A DNA stretch of 64,000 nucleotides from Pseudomonas tolaasii NCPPB 2192 (GCF_002813445.1 NZ_PHHD01000001.1:3100001-3164000); one strand, 5' to 3'; positions 25,774 to 34,357 are shown, numbered from the stretch's first letter. The notes: generated by a model not told the origin, from the sequence alone. Numbers and translations are program-made.

Positions 25774-26844
25774 ATGTTCAAAGTGTTACGAGACTGGATT
25801 CAGCGCTACTTCTCCGACGAAGAGGCCGTGGTGCTGGCAGTCCTTCTGTTTCTGGCCTTTACCGCCGTGCTCACTTTGGGCGGCATGCTCGCTCCCGTCC
25901 TGGCCGGCATGGTGCTGGCGTACTTGATGCAGGGCTTGGTCACCACGCTTGAGCGTCTGCGCCTGCCGGGTGGGGTGGCGGTGGGGCTGGTGTTTGCCTT
26001 GTTCATGGGCTTGCTGGTGGTGTTCATCGTGGTGGTGTTGCCATTGCTCTGGCATCAGTTAATCACTCTGTTCAATGAATTGCCGGGGATGCTCGCCAAA
26101 TGGCAATCCCTGTTGCTGTTGTTGCCGGAGCGCTATCCGCACCTGGTGTCGGACGAGCAGGTGTTGCAGGCCATCGATGTGGCGCGCGGCGAGATCGGAA
26201 AATTCGGGCAATGGGCGCTGACCTTTTCACTGTCCAGCCTGCCATTGCTGGTTAACATCATGATCTACCTGGTGTTGGTGCCGATCCTGGTGTTTTTCTT
26301 TCTCAAGGACCGCGCAATGATCGGCCGCTGGGTGCGCGGATATCTGCCGCGTGAGCGGGCGCTGATCACTCGGGTGGCCGAGGAGATGAACCGGCAGATC
26401 GCCAATTACATTCGTGGCAAGGTTATCGAGATCGTAATCTGCGGTGGCGTGACCTACATTGCTTTTGTCGCGCTCGGGCTGAACTACGCGGCGCTGCTGG
26501 CATTGCTGGTGGGTGTGTCGGTGGTGGTGCCGTATGTCGGTGCCGTGGTGGTGACGGTGCCTGTGCTGCTGATCGCGTTATTCCAGTGGGGCTGGAGCGA
26601 CCAGTTCATCTACCTGATGGCGGTGTACGGCATCATTCAGACGCTGGATGGCAACGTACTGGTGCCTTTGTTGTTTTCGGAGGCGGTCAACCTGCATCCG
26701 GTGGCAATTATCTGCGCGGTCTTGTTGTTTGGCGGGTTGTGGGGTTTTTGGGGGGTGTTCTTTGCGATTCCCCTGGCGACGCTGTTCAAGGCGGTGCTCG
26801 ATGCGTGGCCGCGGCAAGAGCCGGTGGTGGCGCCCTTGTTGTAA
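25774..26844 (+). CDS. AI-2E/PerM family membrane protein
   Basis: A 356-residue inner-membrane protein of the AI-2E transporter (PerM/YdiK) family with about eight membrane segments. Examples are VVLAVLLFLAFTAVLTLGGML and GVAVGLVFALFMGLLVVFIVVVLPLL, with a C-terminal GIIQTLDGNVLVPLLFSEAVNLHPVAIICAVLLFG signature. The substrate is unknown. The ATG at 25774 was chosen over the TTG directly before it. A REP-like repeat follows the stop. Confidence 0.88.
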   Translation: MFKVLRDWIQRYFSDEEAVVLAVLLFLAFTAVLTLGGMLAPVLAGMVLAYLMQGLVTTLERLRLPGGVAVGLVFALFMGLLVVFIVVVLPLLWHQLITLFNELPGMLAKWQSLLLLLPERYPHLVSDEQVLQAIDVARGEIGKFGQWALTFSLSSLPLLVNIMIYLVLVPILVFFFLKDRAMIGRWVRGYLPRERALITRVAEEMNRQIANYIRGKVIEIVICGGVTYIAFVALGLNYAALLALLVGVSVVVPYVGAVVVTVPVLLIALFQWGWSDQFIYLMAVYGIIQTLDGNVLVPLLFSEAVNLHPVAIICAVLLFGGLWGFWGVFFAIPLATLFKAVLDAWPRQEPVVAPLL

Positions 26845-26855
26845 TGCCGTCCAAC

Positions 26856-26947
26856 TGTGGCGAGCGAGCTTGCTCGCGCTGGAGTGCGAAGCGCTCCCGT
26901 TTTTAGGGCCGCTACGCGACCCAGCGGGAGCAAGCTCCCTCGCCACA
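26856..26947. repeat. REP-like palindrome, second class (TGTGGCGAG type)
   Basis: TGTGGCGAGCGAGCTTGCTCG at one side faces GGGAGCAAGCTCCCTCGCCACA at the other, making a long imperfect hairpin between the convergent perM-like and bcp genes. A compact version of the same class lies at 57679. Confidence 0.8.
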
Positions 26948-26956
26948 ACAGGCGAA

Positions 26957-27430
26957 TCAGGCCTTGTGCAGCGCCTGAGCGGCGGCCAGTACAGCATCCA
27001 CATGCCCTGGCACCTTCACACCACGCCATTCCTGGCGCAGCACACCCTCCTTGTCGATCAGGAACGTGCTGCGGTCCACGCCCAGGTATTCCTTGCCATA
27101 CAGCTTCTTCAGTTTGATCACGTCAAACAGCTGGCAAACCGCCTCATCTTTATCGCTGATCAGCTCAAAGGGGAATTCCTGCTTGCCCTTGAAGTTCTCG
27201 TGGGACTTCACGCTGTCGCGCGACACACCAAATACTTCAGTGTGGGCGGCCTTGAACGCGGCGTACTGGTCACGAAAACCCTGACCTTCAGTGGTGCAGC
27301 CCGGGGTGCTGTCTTTGGGGTAGAAATAGATCACCACTTGCTTGCCCTTGAGCCCGGCGAGGCTGAAGGTCTGGCCGCTGGTGGCCTGGGCTTCGAAGTC
27401 GGCTACCGGTTTATCGATGACTACAGCCAT
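26957..27430 (-). CDS. bcp: Thiol peroxidase Bcp (peroxiredoxin)
   Basis: A 157-residue BCP/PrxQ peroxiredoxin that reduces hydroperoxides. The peroxidatic Cys45 sits in PKDSTPGCTTE. The classical resolving Cys five residues later is missing (TTEGQ), but Cys99 in ISDKDEAVCQLF is at the place of the resolving Cys in the other BCP subtype. The start is the ATG at 27430, 11 bases after the gcvR stop; the two are probably one transcript. Confidence 0.93.
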   Translation of the reverse strand: MAVVIDKPVADFEAQATSGQTFSLAGLKGKQVVIYFYPKDSTPGCTTEGQGFRDQYAAFKAAHTEVFGVSRDSVKSHENFKGKQEFPFELISDKDEAVCQLFDVIKLKKLYGKEYLGVDRSTFLIDKEGVLRQEWRGVKVPGHVDAVLAAAQALHKA

Positions 27431-27441
27431 GAAAAGCTTCC

Positions 27442-28002
27442 TTACATTGGGTTCTGTGGGCGCCAGGGTTCGATCAGTGCGTCGAGATTCAGCGCATCGG
27501 CGAAGTCGAGGAACTGATCGCGCAACCAACTGATTTGCACGCCGGCCGGCAAGGTTACGGTAAACGTGGCGTTCAACATGGTGCCGCCGGTTTGCGGGGC
27601 CTGGTAGGTGTCGCAGGTCAGGTTCTCCAGCTCGACGTTGTGGTCGATGAAGAACTGGCACAGCTCGTTGACGATGTCCGAGCGGTAGGCCGAGCTGACA
27701 TACGCCACATACGGCAGCGCCTGCGGACGGTTTTCCAGCGCGGCGCTGCGCACCACGTTGACCGTGAAGTCATGCTTCTTGGCCAGGCCCGGCAAACCGG
27801 TTTCGAGGCGTGCCAGGGCATCCCAACTGCCGGAAATCTGCAGGACCAGTGCGCTGCACTCGCCGTGGCGGGTCAGGCGGGAGGTCACGACAGCGCAGCG
27901 GTTCTCATGGCTGGCGCGGCACAGGACGTTGGTCAGCTCCATGGGGTTGGCGCCGAGGGCACTGATGACAAGGAATTGTTCGCGAACTGTGGGGGTGGAC
28001 AT
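27442..28002 (-). CDS. gcvR: Glycine cleavage system regulatory protein GcvR-like (two ACT domains)
   Basis: A 186-residue protein made of two ACT domains (one from about residue 8, REQFLVISALGANPMELTNVL, one from about 95), the GcvR family. In E. coli GcvR binds glycine and blocks GcvA activation of the glycine cleavage genes. In Pseudomonas it stands before bcp and divergent from dapA, as here. Function is assumed from the family. Confidence 0.88.
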   Translation of the reverse strand: MSTPTVREQFLVISALGANPMELTNVLCRASHENRCAVVTSRLTRHGECSALVLQISGSWDALARLETGLPGLAKKHDFTVNVVRSAALENRPQALPYVAYVSSAYRSDIVNELCQFFIDHNVELENLTCDTYQAPQTGGTMLNATFTVTLPAGVQISWLRDQFLDFADALNLDALIEPWRPQNPM

Positions 28003-28275
28003 GCAGCCTTCCTAAAGCGATGAGCGGTCGATACCGTATGGGCTGTATCGATCAAAGGATGAAGGGTAGCGAAAAGCGCCGCCAAGGGCTAGGAGGTGGC
28101 GTTTTCATTACGCGATCGGTCTGATTTCAGCGTGCTTCAAGCCAGGCATTGGGCCAATGATGGCATTGCCCGTCGTTTAGTTGCTGCAGAACGCATCCTC
28201 ACGCGGTACTTCGCTTGTACAAGCATCTTGGCGCCAGTACCATTACGGCTCTCTTTTTCCGGCAGGAGCGGTTGC

Positions 28276-29154
28276 ATGATTGCGGGCAGTATGGTGGCAC
28301 TGGTCACACCCATGGATGCACAAGGTCATCTCGACTGGGATAGCCTGGGCAAACTGGTGGACTTCCACCTGCAAGAGGGCACCAATGCCATCGTGGCGGT
28401 CGGCACCACAGGTGAGTCGGCCACCCTCGATGTGGAAGAACACATCCAGGTCATCGAATTCGTGGTCAAGCGTGTCGCGGGCCGTATCGCCGTGATCGCA
28501 GGTACAGGCGCCAACTCCACGCGTGAAGCCATCGAACTGACCAAAAACGCCAAGAAGGCCGGCGCCGACGCCTGCCTGCTGGTGACTCCGTACTACAACA
28601 AGCCGACCCAGGAAGGCCTGTATCAGCATTTCCGTGCCATCGCCGAAGCCGTAGACATCCCGCAAATCCTCTACAACGTGCCTGGCCGTACCGCCTGCGA
28701 CATGAAGGCCGAGACCGTGATTCGCCTGTCCACCGTGCCGAATATCATCGGCATCAAGGAAGCCACCGGCGACCTGCAGCGCGCCAAGGACATCCTGGCC
28801 GGCGTCAGCAGTGACTTCCTGCTGTATTCCGGCGACGACGCCACCGCTGTTGAGCTGATCCTGCTGGGCGGCAAGGGCAACATTTCCGTGACCGCCAACG
28901 TCGCCCCGCGTGCCATGAGCGACATGTGCGCCGCCGCCATCGCCGGTGACGCCGCAAAAGCCCGTGAAATCCACGAGAAGCTGATGCCGCTCAACAAAAC
29001 ACTGTTTATCGAATCCAACCCTATCCCCGTGAAATGGGCATTGTTCGAGATGGGCCTGATGCCGGACGGTATCCGTCTGCCGCTCACCCGCCTCAGCGAA
29101 GCCTGTCACGAACCGCTGCGATTGGCCCTGCGCCAGTCCGGCGTCCTGGTTTAA
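28276..29154 (+). CDS. dapA: 4-hydroxy-tetrahydrodipicolinate synthase
   Basis: A 292-residue class I aldolase that joins pyruvate and aspartate semialdehyde in lysine and diaminopimelate synthesis. Thr44-Thr45 (VGTTGES), the catalytic Tyr in PYYNKPTQEGLY, and the Schiff-base Lys in GIKEATGD are all in place. The start follows GCAGGAGCGG; longer in-frame starts upstream would add non-family sequence. It begins a run of plus-strand core genes through purC, 17 bases before bamC. Confidence 0.97.
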   Translation: MIAGSMVALVTPMDAQGHLDWDSLGKLVDFHLQEGTNAIVAVGTTGESATLDVEEHIQVIEFVVKRVAGRIAVIAGTGANSTREAIELTKNAKKAGADACLLVTPYYNKPTQEGLYQHFRAIAEAVDIPQILYNVPGRTACDMKAETVIRLSTVPNIIGIKEATGDLQRAKDILAGVSSDFLLYSGDDATAVELILLGGKGNISVTANVAPRAMSDMCAAAIAGDAAKAREIHEKLMPLNKTLFIESNPIPVKWALFEMGLMPDGIRLPLTRLSEACHEPLRLALRQSGVLV

Positions 29155-29171
29155 TTGAGGAAGCACTACGC

Positions 29172-30287
29172 ATGAAGCGATTGGCCGGACTTTCCGCACT
29201 TGCCTTGATTATCTCCAGCACCAGTGGCTGCGGTTGGATCTGGGGCCCGGAAGGCTACTTCCGTGACCGCGGCAGCGATTACCTGGAAGCACAAGCAACC
29301 AAACCGATGCAATTGCCACCGGACGTCAATGTCGCCAAGCGCCTTGACCCGTTGCTGCCGATTCCGCGCAACGTCGCCGACGATACCGCCAAGGGCGAGT
29401 TCGTGGTGCCACGTCCACAGCCTATTTCGGCTGTAGCGGAGGCTAGCGATTACAGCCTGCAGAAGAGCGGCGACAACCGCTGGATCATCGCCCAGCGCCC
29501 ACCTGCCGAAGTCTGGCCGGTGGCGTTGCAGTTCTTCCAGGACAACGGTTTCCGCATTGACCAGCAGCGCCCGCAGACCGGTGAGTTCACCACGGCCTGG
29601 CAGCGCGGCAGCGAGCTGTCGGCCAACATGGCCCAGCGCCTGCAGGCCGGTGGCGTAGCAACCGACAGCGAAGCCCGTGTGCGCGTGCGTATCGAGCCAG
29701 GCGTGCAGCGCAACACCAGTGAAGTGTATGTGGTCAGCGCCGAGCGTCCTGCCGGCAGCACGTCCACTGTCGATTTCACCCCGCGCTCGGTCAACACCGG
29801 CGTGGACGCTGCACTGGTCGACGAAATGCTCGCCAGCATGAGCCGTATCTCCGAGAAAGGCGGTTCGGTTTCCCTGCTGGCCGCTCGCGATTACGACACG
29901 CCCAACCGCGTCAGCCTCACCGAAGATGGCAGCGGTAACGTGGTCCTGAACCTGGGTGAAGACCTTGACCGTGCCTGGGCCAGCGTTGGCCGTGCCCTGG
30001 AGCAGGGGCCGTGGCGCGTTGAAGACATCAACCGCAGCCTGGGCCTGTACTACATCAACGTGGCTGAAAAGGCCGAGAAGAAGGACGACGAGCCAGGCTT
30101 CTTCGGCAAATTGTTCGGCAGCAAGCCGACCAAGGAAGAGATCGAAACCCGCGCCGAGCGTTATCAGGTTCGTTTGAGCAAGGTGGGCGAAAGTGTGCAG
30201 GTTACCGTCGAGAAGAATATCAACACCGTTGCGCCGGCTGAAACAGCCCGCAAAGTGTTGGGCGTGATTCAGGACAACCTGGGCTGA
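29172..30287 (+). CDS. bamC: Outer-membrane assembly lipoprotein BamC (NlpB)
   Basis: A 371-residue lipoprotein of the BAM complex. The signal ends in the lipobox STSGC with Cys20. The mature N-terminus carries the conserved GYFRDRGSDYLEAQATKPMQLPPDV segment that lies along BamD, followed by two helix-grip domains. It sits in the dapA-bamC order shared with E. coli. Confidence 0.95.
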   Translation: MKRLAGLSALALIISSTSGCGWIWGPEGYFRDRGSDYLEAQATKPMQLPPDVNVAKRLDPLLPIPRNVADDTAKGEFVVPRPQPISAVAEASDYSLQKSGDNRWIIAQRPPAEVWPVALQFFQDNGFRIDQQRPQTGEFTTAWQRGSELSANMAQRLQAGGVATDSEARVRVRIEPGVQRNTSEVYVVSAERPAGSTSTVDFTPRSVNTGVDAALVDEMLASMSRISEKGGSVSLLAARDYDTPNRVSLTEDGSGNVVLNLGEDLDRAWASVGRALEQGPWRVEDINRSLGLYYINVAEKAEKKDDEPGFFGKLFGSKPTKEEIETRAERYQVRLSKVGESVQVTVEKNINTVAPAETARKVLGVIQDNLG

Positions 30288-30291
30288 TCCG

Positions 30292-31050
30292 ATGCGTTTT
30301 GCCGTTCTCGGCAGCGGTAGCCAAGGGAACGGCACGCTGGTCGCACATGACGACACGTATGTGCTGGTGGATTGTGGTTTCTCGCTCAAGGAAACCGAGC
30401 GGCGCCTGCTGCGCCTGGGGGTTCACCCCGCGCAGCTGAGCGCGATTCTGGTGACCCACGAACATGCCGACCACGTGCATGGCGTGGGTTTGCTGTCTCG
30501 GCGCTACAATCTCCCGGTGTATTTGAGTCGCGGCACGCTGCGCGGGATGCGCAAACCCATTGAACCCGCAGGCTTCCTGGCCGGTGGCGAACAGCTTCGG
30601 ATCGGTGCCTTGAGCATTGATGTGATTGCCGTGGCGCACGATGCCCAGGAGCCGACGCAGTATGTGTTCAGTGATGGTGAGCGGCGTTTCGGCGTGCTCA
30701 CTGACCTGGGCTCCTACTGCTCAAAGGTGCTGGACGGTTACCGTGACCTCGATGCCTTGATGATCGAGTCCAACCACTGCCGGGACCTGCTGGCGCGCGG
30801 TCACTATCCCTACTTTCTCAAGCAGCGGGTGGGCGGCGAGCTGGGGCATTTGAACAACCACCAGGCGGCGTACCTGGTGTATGAGTTGGGCTGGCAAGAC
30901 TTGCAACACCTGGTCCTGGCCCACCTGAGCAGCAAGAACAACCTGCCGCAGCTGGCCCGGCAATGTTTTGTCGACACCCTCGGGTGCGACCCGGACTGGC
31001 TGCAACTGGCCGATCAAGATTCAGGGCTCGACTGGCGACACATCGCCTAG
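30292..31050 (+). CDS. MBL-fold metallo-hydrolase, WalJ/YycJ-like
   Basis: A 252-residue metallo-beta-lactamase fold protein with a complete metal motif H-x-H-x-D-H (THEHADH, His56 to His61), the N-terminal RFAVLGSGSQGNGTLV and a downstream LGHLNNHQA segment. The family includes YycJ/WalJ of Firmicutes, a 5' to 3' DNA exonuclease in mismatch repair; the role in Pseudomonas is unproven. It follows bamC by four bases and precedes purC by 27. Confidence 0.88.
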   Translation: MRFAVLGSGSQGNGTLVAHDDTYVLVDCGFSLKETERRLLRLGVHPAQLSAILVTHEHADHVHGVGLLSRRYNLPVYLSRGTLRGMRKPIEPAGFLAGGEQLRIGALSIDVIAVAHDAQEPTQYVFSDGERRFGVLTDLGSYCSKVLDGYRDLDALMIESNHCRDLLARGHYPYFLKQRVGGELGHLNNHQAAYLVYELGWQDLQHLVLAHLSSKNNLPQLARQCFVDTLGCDPDWLQLADQDSGLDWRHIA

Positions 31051-31077
31051 CCCACCTTTTAGCAAGCGGAGCCCATC

Positions 31078-31791
31078 ATGGAAAAACGTGAAGAACTCTA
31101 CCGCGGCAAAGCCAAGTCGGTGTACAAGACCGACGACGCCAACCGCCTGATCCTGCTGTTTCGCAACGACACCTCGGCGTTCGACGGCAAGCGCATCGAA
31201 CAACTGGATCGCAAGGGCATGGTGAACAACAAGTTCAATGCCTTCATCATGCAAAAGCTCGAAGCGGCCGGCATTCCGACCCAATTCGACAAACTGCTGG
31301 GCGACAACGAGTGCCTGGTCAAGAAGCTCGACATGATCCCGGTTGAATGCGTCGTGCGTAACTACGCCGCCGGCAGCCTGGTCAAGCGTCTGGGCGTTGA
31401 GGAAGGCCTCAAGCTCAACCCTTACACCTTCGAGCTGTTCCTGAAGGACGACGCCAAGGGCGACCCGTTCATCAACGAATCCCACGTGGTGGCATTCGGT
31501 TGGGGCACCGCCGAGCAACTGGCGCGCATGAAGGAGTTGTCCCTCAAGGTCAACGAAGTCCTGAGCAAATTGTTCGACGACGCCGGCCTGCTACTGGTCG
31601 ACTTCAAACTGGAGTTCGGCGTGTTCCACGACGGCTCCATCGTCCTGGGCGACGAATTCAGCCCCGACGGCTGCCGCCTGTGGGACAAGGACACCAAGAA
31701 GAAGATGGACAAAGATCGCTTCCGCCAGGGCCTCGGTGACGTGATCGAAGCCTATGAAGAAGTCGCCAACCGTCTGGGCGTACCGCTTTAA
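31078..31791 (+). CDS. purC: Phosphoribosylaminoimidazole-succinocarboxamide synthase
   Basis: A 237-residue SAICAR synthetase that joins aspartate to CAIR in purine synthesis. The N-terminal RGKAKSVYKTDD, the substrate loops VECVVRNYAAGSLVKRLG and DFKLEFG, and LGDEFSPDGCRLWD are the family signatures. Length is normal. A GCGGAG site precedes the start. It is the last protein gene before tRNA-Ser. Confidence 0.97.
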   Translation: MEKREELYRGKAKSVYKTDDANRLILLFRNDTSAFDGKRIEQLDRKGMVNNKFNAFIMQKLEAAGIPTQFDKLLGDNECLVKKLDMIPVECVVRNYAAGSLVKRLGVEEGLKLNPYTFELFLKDDAKGDPFINESHVVAFGWGTAEQLARMKELSLKVNEVLSKLFDDAGLLLVDFKLEFGVFHDGSIVLGDEFSPDGCRLWDKDTKKKMDKDRFRQGLGDVIEAYEEVANRLGVPL

Positions 31792-31836
31792 TCGACGCAA
31801 GCATCTGATAGCACGGAAAAAAATCGCATTTGGGGT

Positions 31837-31864
31837 TTGCTTCCGAGAAACACACTGTTATGAT
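31837..31864 (+). promoter_or_regulatory. Sigma-70 promoter of tRNA-Ser
   Basis: TTGCTT, 16 bases, TATGAT, followed by a GC-rich discriminator (GCGCGCCG). Transcription would start about 31871, just before the tRNA. The GC-rich discriminator is typical of stringently controlled stable RNA promoters. Confidence 0.75.
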
Positions 31865-31874
31865 GCGCGCCGTT

Positions 31875-31964
31875 GGAGAGATGCCAGAGTGGCCGAATGG
31901 GACGGATTCGAAATCCGTTGTACCTTCACCGGTACCTAGGGTTCGAATCCCTATCTCTCCGCCA
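31875..31964 (+). tRNA. tRNA-Ser (anticodon CGA)
   Basis: A 90-base class II tRNA. Acceptor GGAGAGA pairs with TCTCTCC, with discriminator G and encoded CCA at the end. The anticodon arm ACGGA-TTCGAAA-TCCGT shows anticodon CGA, reading UCG. A long variable arm (TACCTTCACCGGTA) and the T arm with GGTTCGAATCC follow. A terminator lies nine bases downstream. Confidence 0.97.
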
Positions 31965-31972
31965 TTACATAG

Positions 31973-32010
31973 AAAAAGCCCCGCAGCTGAATAAGCTACG
32001 GGGCTTTTTT
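31973..32010 (+). terminator. Rho-independent terminator after tRNA-Ser
   Basis: GCCCCG-C-AGCT, loop GAATA, AGCT-A-CGGGGC, then six T. One C/A mismatch interrupts an otherwise perfect stem. Confidence 0.92.
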
Positions 32011-32052
32011 GTTTTGACGAATTTGTTTATGACAGGGCCATCAAATTTACGG

Positions 32053-32340
32053 CTAGCTCAATCGCTCGGATGCCTTCTGATAAACCTGATCACGCTCCCG
32101 TTTATCTACGGCCACCACAAACACGGTAATTTCCTGATCAATCACTTGATAAACCAGCCTGTAACCACTGCTACGCAGCTTTATCTTGTAACAGTCCGGC
32201 AGGCCATGCAGGCGGTTAGTTTCAACGCGTGGATTTTTCAGGATTTCCACCAACTTCTTCTTGAGCTGCTGACGGACGGTGTCGCCGAGTTTTTGCCATT
32301 CCTTCAATGCGCGGGCATCAAAATCGAGGCTATAGGTCAT
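32053..32340 (-). CDS. relE: RelE-family toxin
   Basis: A 95-residue RelE/ParE-superfamily toxin: MTYSLDFDARALKEWQKLG start, basic centre, and the late GYRLVYQVIDQEITVFVVAVDKRERDQVY strand-turn-strand that carries the RNase residues of RelE. RelE cuts mRNA on the ribosome. It overlaps the antitoxin gene by 11 bases, the usual order of antitoxin first. Target and cut specificity are not visible from sequence. Confidence 0.9.
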   Translation of the reverse strand: MTYSLDFDARALKEWQKLGDTVRQQLKKKLVEILKNPRVETNRLHGLPDCYKIKLRSSGYRLVYQVIDQEITVFVVAVDKRERDQVYQKASERLS

Positions 32341-32569
32341 CTATGGAAACCTTTACGCGTTGAGGAGACGCCAGTCGTTCTCGCACAGTGGCCATCAGGG
32401 CTTCATCGTCCTCAGTCATCAGCACCGGCTTGAAGGGCAACTGACCACGGTCTGCCACATACTGCAGCGCTTGGCGCATGAGTTCGGAAGGCGTGACGCC
32501 GAGTTTTTCCAGTTCAAGGTAGGCGCGAGCTTTCAGGTCGTCGTCGATTCGAATATTGATGGAGGCCAT
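32330..32569 (-). CDS. relB: RelB/DinJ-family antitoxin
   Basis: A 79-residue RelB/DinJ antitoxin with an N-terminal ribbon-helix-helix (ASINIRIDDDLKARAYLELEKLGVTPSELMRQAL) for DNA binding and a C-terminal toxin-binding tail. The start used is the family one, MASINIR. That ATG has no ribosome site and follows a run of nine T. An in-frame ATG at 32593 has AAGG nine bases before it and would add MSLHGFFF. The true start is therefore unsettled. A perfect palindrome overlaps the upstream start, probably the autoregulatory operator. Confidence 0.85.
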   Translation of the reverse strand: MASINIRIDDDLKARAYLELEKLGVTPSELMRQALQYVADRGQLPFKPVLMTEDDEALMATVRERLASPQRVKVSIDDL

Positions 32570-32583
32570 GAAAAAAAAACCGT

Positions 32584-32603
32584 GTAATGACATTTGTCAT
32601 TAC
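32584..32603. promoter_or_regulatory. Palindromic operator of the RelBE pair
   Basis: GTAATGACA-TT-TGTCATTAC, a perfect nine-base inverted repeat directly upstream of the antitoxin gene and overlapping its possible upstream start codon. Ribbon-helix-helix antitoxins bind such sites to repress their own operon. Confidence 0.75.
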
Positions 32604-32700
32604 CTTGAATCAAGCCTGCATTGTTGGCAAGTACGTGTCGACGCATGGTCCTCATTTTCCGCCACGCCCCTCGGTGACCGCATCACGCCGTACCTGCAAC

Positions 32701-32741
32701 AAAAAAAAGCCTGCAGAGCTCAACGCTCAGCAGGCTTTTTT
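32701..32741 (-). terminator. Rho-independent terminator of the MFS gene
   Basis: GCCTGC-A-GAGC, loop TCAAC, GCTC-A-GCAGGC, flanked by eight A on the left and six T on the right. Read on the minus strand it ends the MFS transcript with a T8 tract; it could also work on the plus strand. Confidence 0.88.
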
Positions 32742-32757
32742 GGTCGTTACGGACAGG

Positions 32758-33984
32758 TCAGGCGGCTTGTGCCACCGCGCTATTACTCACATTGCGCCCC
32801 AACACCAGCACCGTCACAAAGCCAACGCCAACCAACGCCGTGGCCAGGCTCAACAGCACCGACGTGCCCATCTGGTCAACAATCCGCCCGCCGAAGAACG
32901 AGCCCAGCGCGATAATCACCTGGAACAGCGCGACAAACAGCGGCATACCGCGTTCTACGTCCTGGGGCGCTACCACAAACATCCAGATACTTGCGCAGGC
33001 CGGGAAGGCGCCGAAGGCGAAGCCCCAGAGAGCGATGAGCATGGTTGCGCCGGTCAAACCGGTGGCGAAGTACGGAAACAGGGCGGTGCTGGTGCCGATC
33101 ATCAGTGCGACCAGCAACAGCGTGTAACGCACGCTGCGATTGGCGGCGAAACCGGCGAAAACGTTACCCGCAACGCCTGCCACGCCAAACATCAGCAGCA
33201 GGGAGCCGATGGTCGGGCCATCAAAGCCGGAGCTGTTTTTGAAGAACGGCGCCACATAGGTGTAGGCGGCAAAGTGCGCCAGGCCGATCAGCAAGACGGC
33301 GATCAGGCCGACCCGTGCGCGCGGGTTGATAAACAAGGCCGGCAGGTCACGCACGAGGATGGCTTTTTCCGGTTTCAGCGTAGGCAACAGGAACAGCTGC
33401 GCCACCAGCACCGGGATGCCGAGCAGTGCGGTCACCAGGAAGGTCATGCGCCAGCCCATCAGGCCGCTGAGCCAGGTGCCGACCGGCACGCCCAGTACGG
33501 TGGCCAGGGTCACGCCCATCATGATGATCGAGGTGGCCTTCGCGACGCCCACGCCGTTGGGCGCCAGGCGGCCACTGAGGGCAATGGCGGTCGCCCAGAA
33601 CCCGCCGATGCTGATGCCCAGCAGCACGCGGCCGAACAGCAGCAGGCTGAAGTCGCTGGCGTAGGCCACGACCATGTTGGCGACGATCATGATCAGCGTC
33701 AGGCCGATCAGCAGGTAGCGGCGGTCCATTGCGCCGATGATGACGGACAGCAACGGCGCGGCGAGGGCGGCCATGATGCCGGGCAGGGTCACCATCAGGC
33801 CGGCGTGGCCGGCGCTGATGCCCAGGTCGGCGGCGACGTCGTTGAGTACGCCCACCGGCAGAAATTCACTGGTCACCAGGGCGAAGGCGCCCACGGCGAC
33901 CGACAAAATCGCCAACCACTGCTGTTTGACGCTTTGTTGGCTATGTTCGGGAAGGCCGCGAGGGGCCTGGCTGGCACTTGGCAT
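32758..33984 (-). CDS. MFS transporter, sugar-efflux/drug:H+ antiporter-1 type
   Basis: A 408-residue major facilitator with twelve membrane segments. The early SVAVGAFALVTSEFLPVGVLNDVAADLGIS segment and GRVLLGISIGGFWATAIAL motif match the DHA1 branch that includes NepI and YdhP-type exporters of nucleosides, arabinose or drugs. Substrate unknown. It is a single gene with its own terminator. Confidence 0.88.
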   Translation of the reverse strand: MPSASQAPRGLPEHSQQSVKQQWLAILSVAVGAFALVTSEFLPVGVLNDVAADLGISAGHAGLMVTLPGIMAALAAPLLSVIIGAMDRRYLLIGLTLIMIVANMVVAYASDFSLLLFGRVLLGISIGGFWATAIALSGRLAPNGVGVAKATSIIMMGVTLATVLGVPVGTWLSGLMGWRMTFLVTALLGIPVLVAQLFLLPTLKPEKAILVRDLPALFINPRARVGLIAVLLIGLAHFAAYTYVAPFFKNSSGFDGPTIGSLLLMFGVAGVAGNVFAGFAANRSVRYTLLLVALMIGTSTALFPYFATGLTGATMLIALWGFAFGAFPACASIWMFVVAPQDVERGMPLFVALFQVIIALGSFFGGRIVDQMGTSVLLSLATALVGVGFVTVLVLGRNVSNSAVAQAA

Positions 33985-34206
33985 GGTGTCGGGTTCCAGG
34001 TTGAGCGTCGCCTGAAGCCAGGCGAGGGGGAGGGAAAGTGGAGGCGATTATAGGAATCAGTGTTGAAAATCGGGCAGGCGCTCGTTTCGATAGTAATCAT
34101 CAGTGCAATCGATGCAACGCTCTAGCACGCACTGCATCACCCGTCCGTGTTTCGCACAGCTCTCCAAAACCCTGCCTACAGGCGGCGCATTGTGATACCA
34201 CCGGCC

Positions 34207-34299
34207 GCTGAAACCCTGAGCAACCCCGACGCCTCTGCCATCGCCAAAAGCCTCGCGGCCTCGGTGCTTTCCCAGGCCAACAAGGAGCGCGGCAATTGA
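34207..34299 (+). pseudogene. C-terminal remnant of a small conserved protein
   Basis: Thirty codons read AETLSNPDASAIAKSLAASV and on to a TGA stop, with strong coding character (KSLAASVLSQANKERGN). Upstream the same frame turns into unlikely protein and no start is visible. The pattern LSNPDAS...KSLAASVLSQ resembles the repeated motif of small alanine/serine-rich proteins common in environmental bacteria, from memory and without a search. The intact terminator just downstream supports a former gene. Confidence 0.45.
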
Positions 34300-34324
34300 G
34301 ATACACCAGAAGCTAAGCCGAACA

Positions 34325-34357
34325 GCCCCGTAGCCGAGCACGCTACGGGGCTTTTTT
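34325..34357 (+). terminator. Rho-independent terminator
   Basis: GCCCCGTAGC, seven-base loop, GCTACGGGGC, six T. A perfect ten-base stem that follows the gene remnant and insulates the cytochrome b561 operon. Confidence 0.9.

Noticed and set aside
32587..34053. 488-codon open frame antisense to the MFS exporter gene
   Set aside because: Composition is that of a shadow frame (HQQHRD-type strings) and the opposite strand encodes a standard twelve-span transporter.
34100..34206. Extension of the decayed gene upstream of 34207
   Set aside because: The frame remains open but the translation (FRTALQNPAYRRR) does not look like the same protein and no start with a ribosome site is seen.
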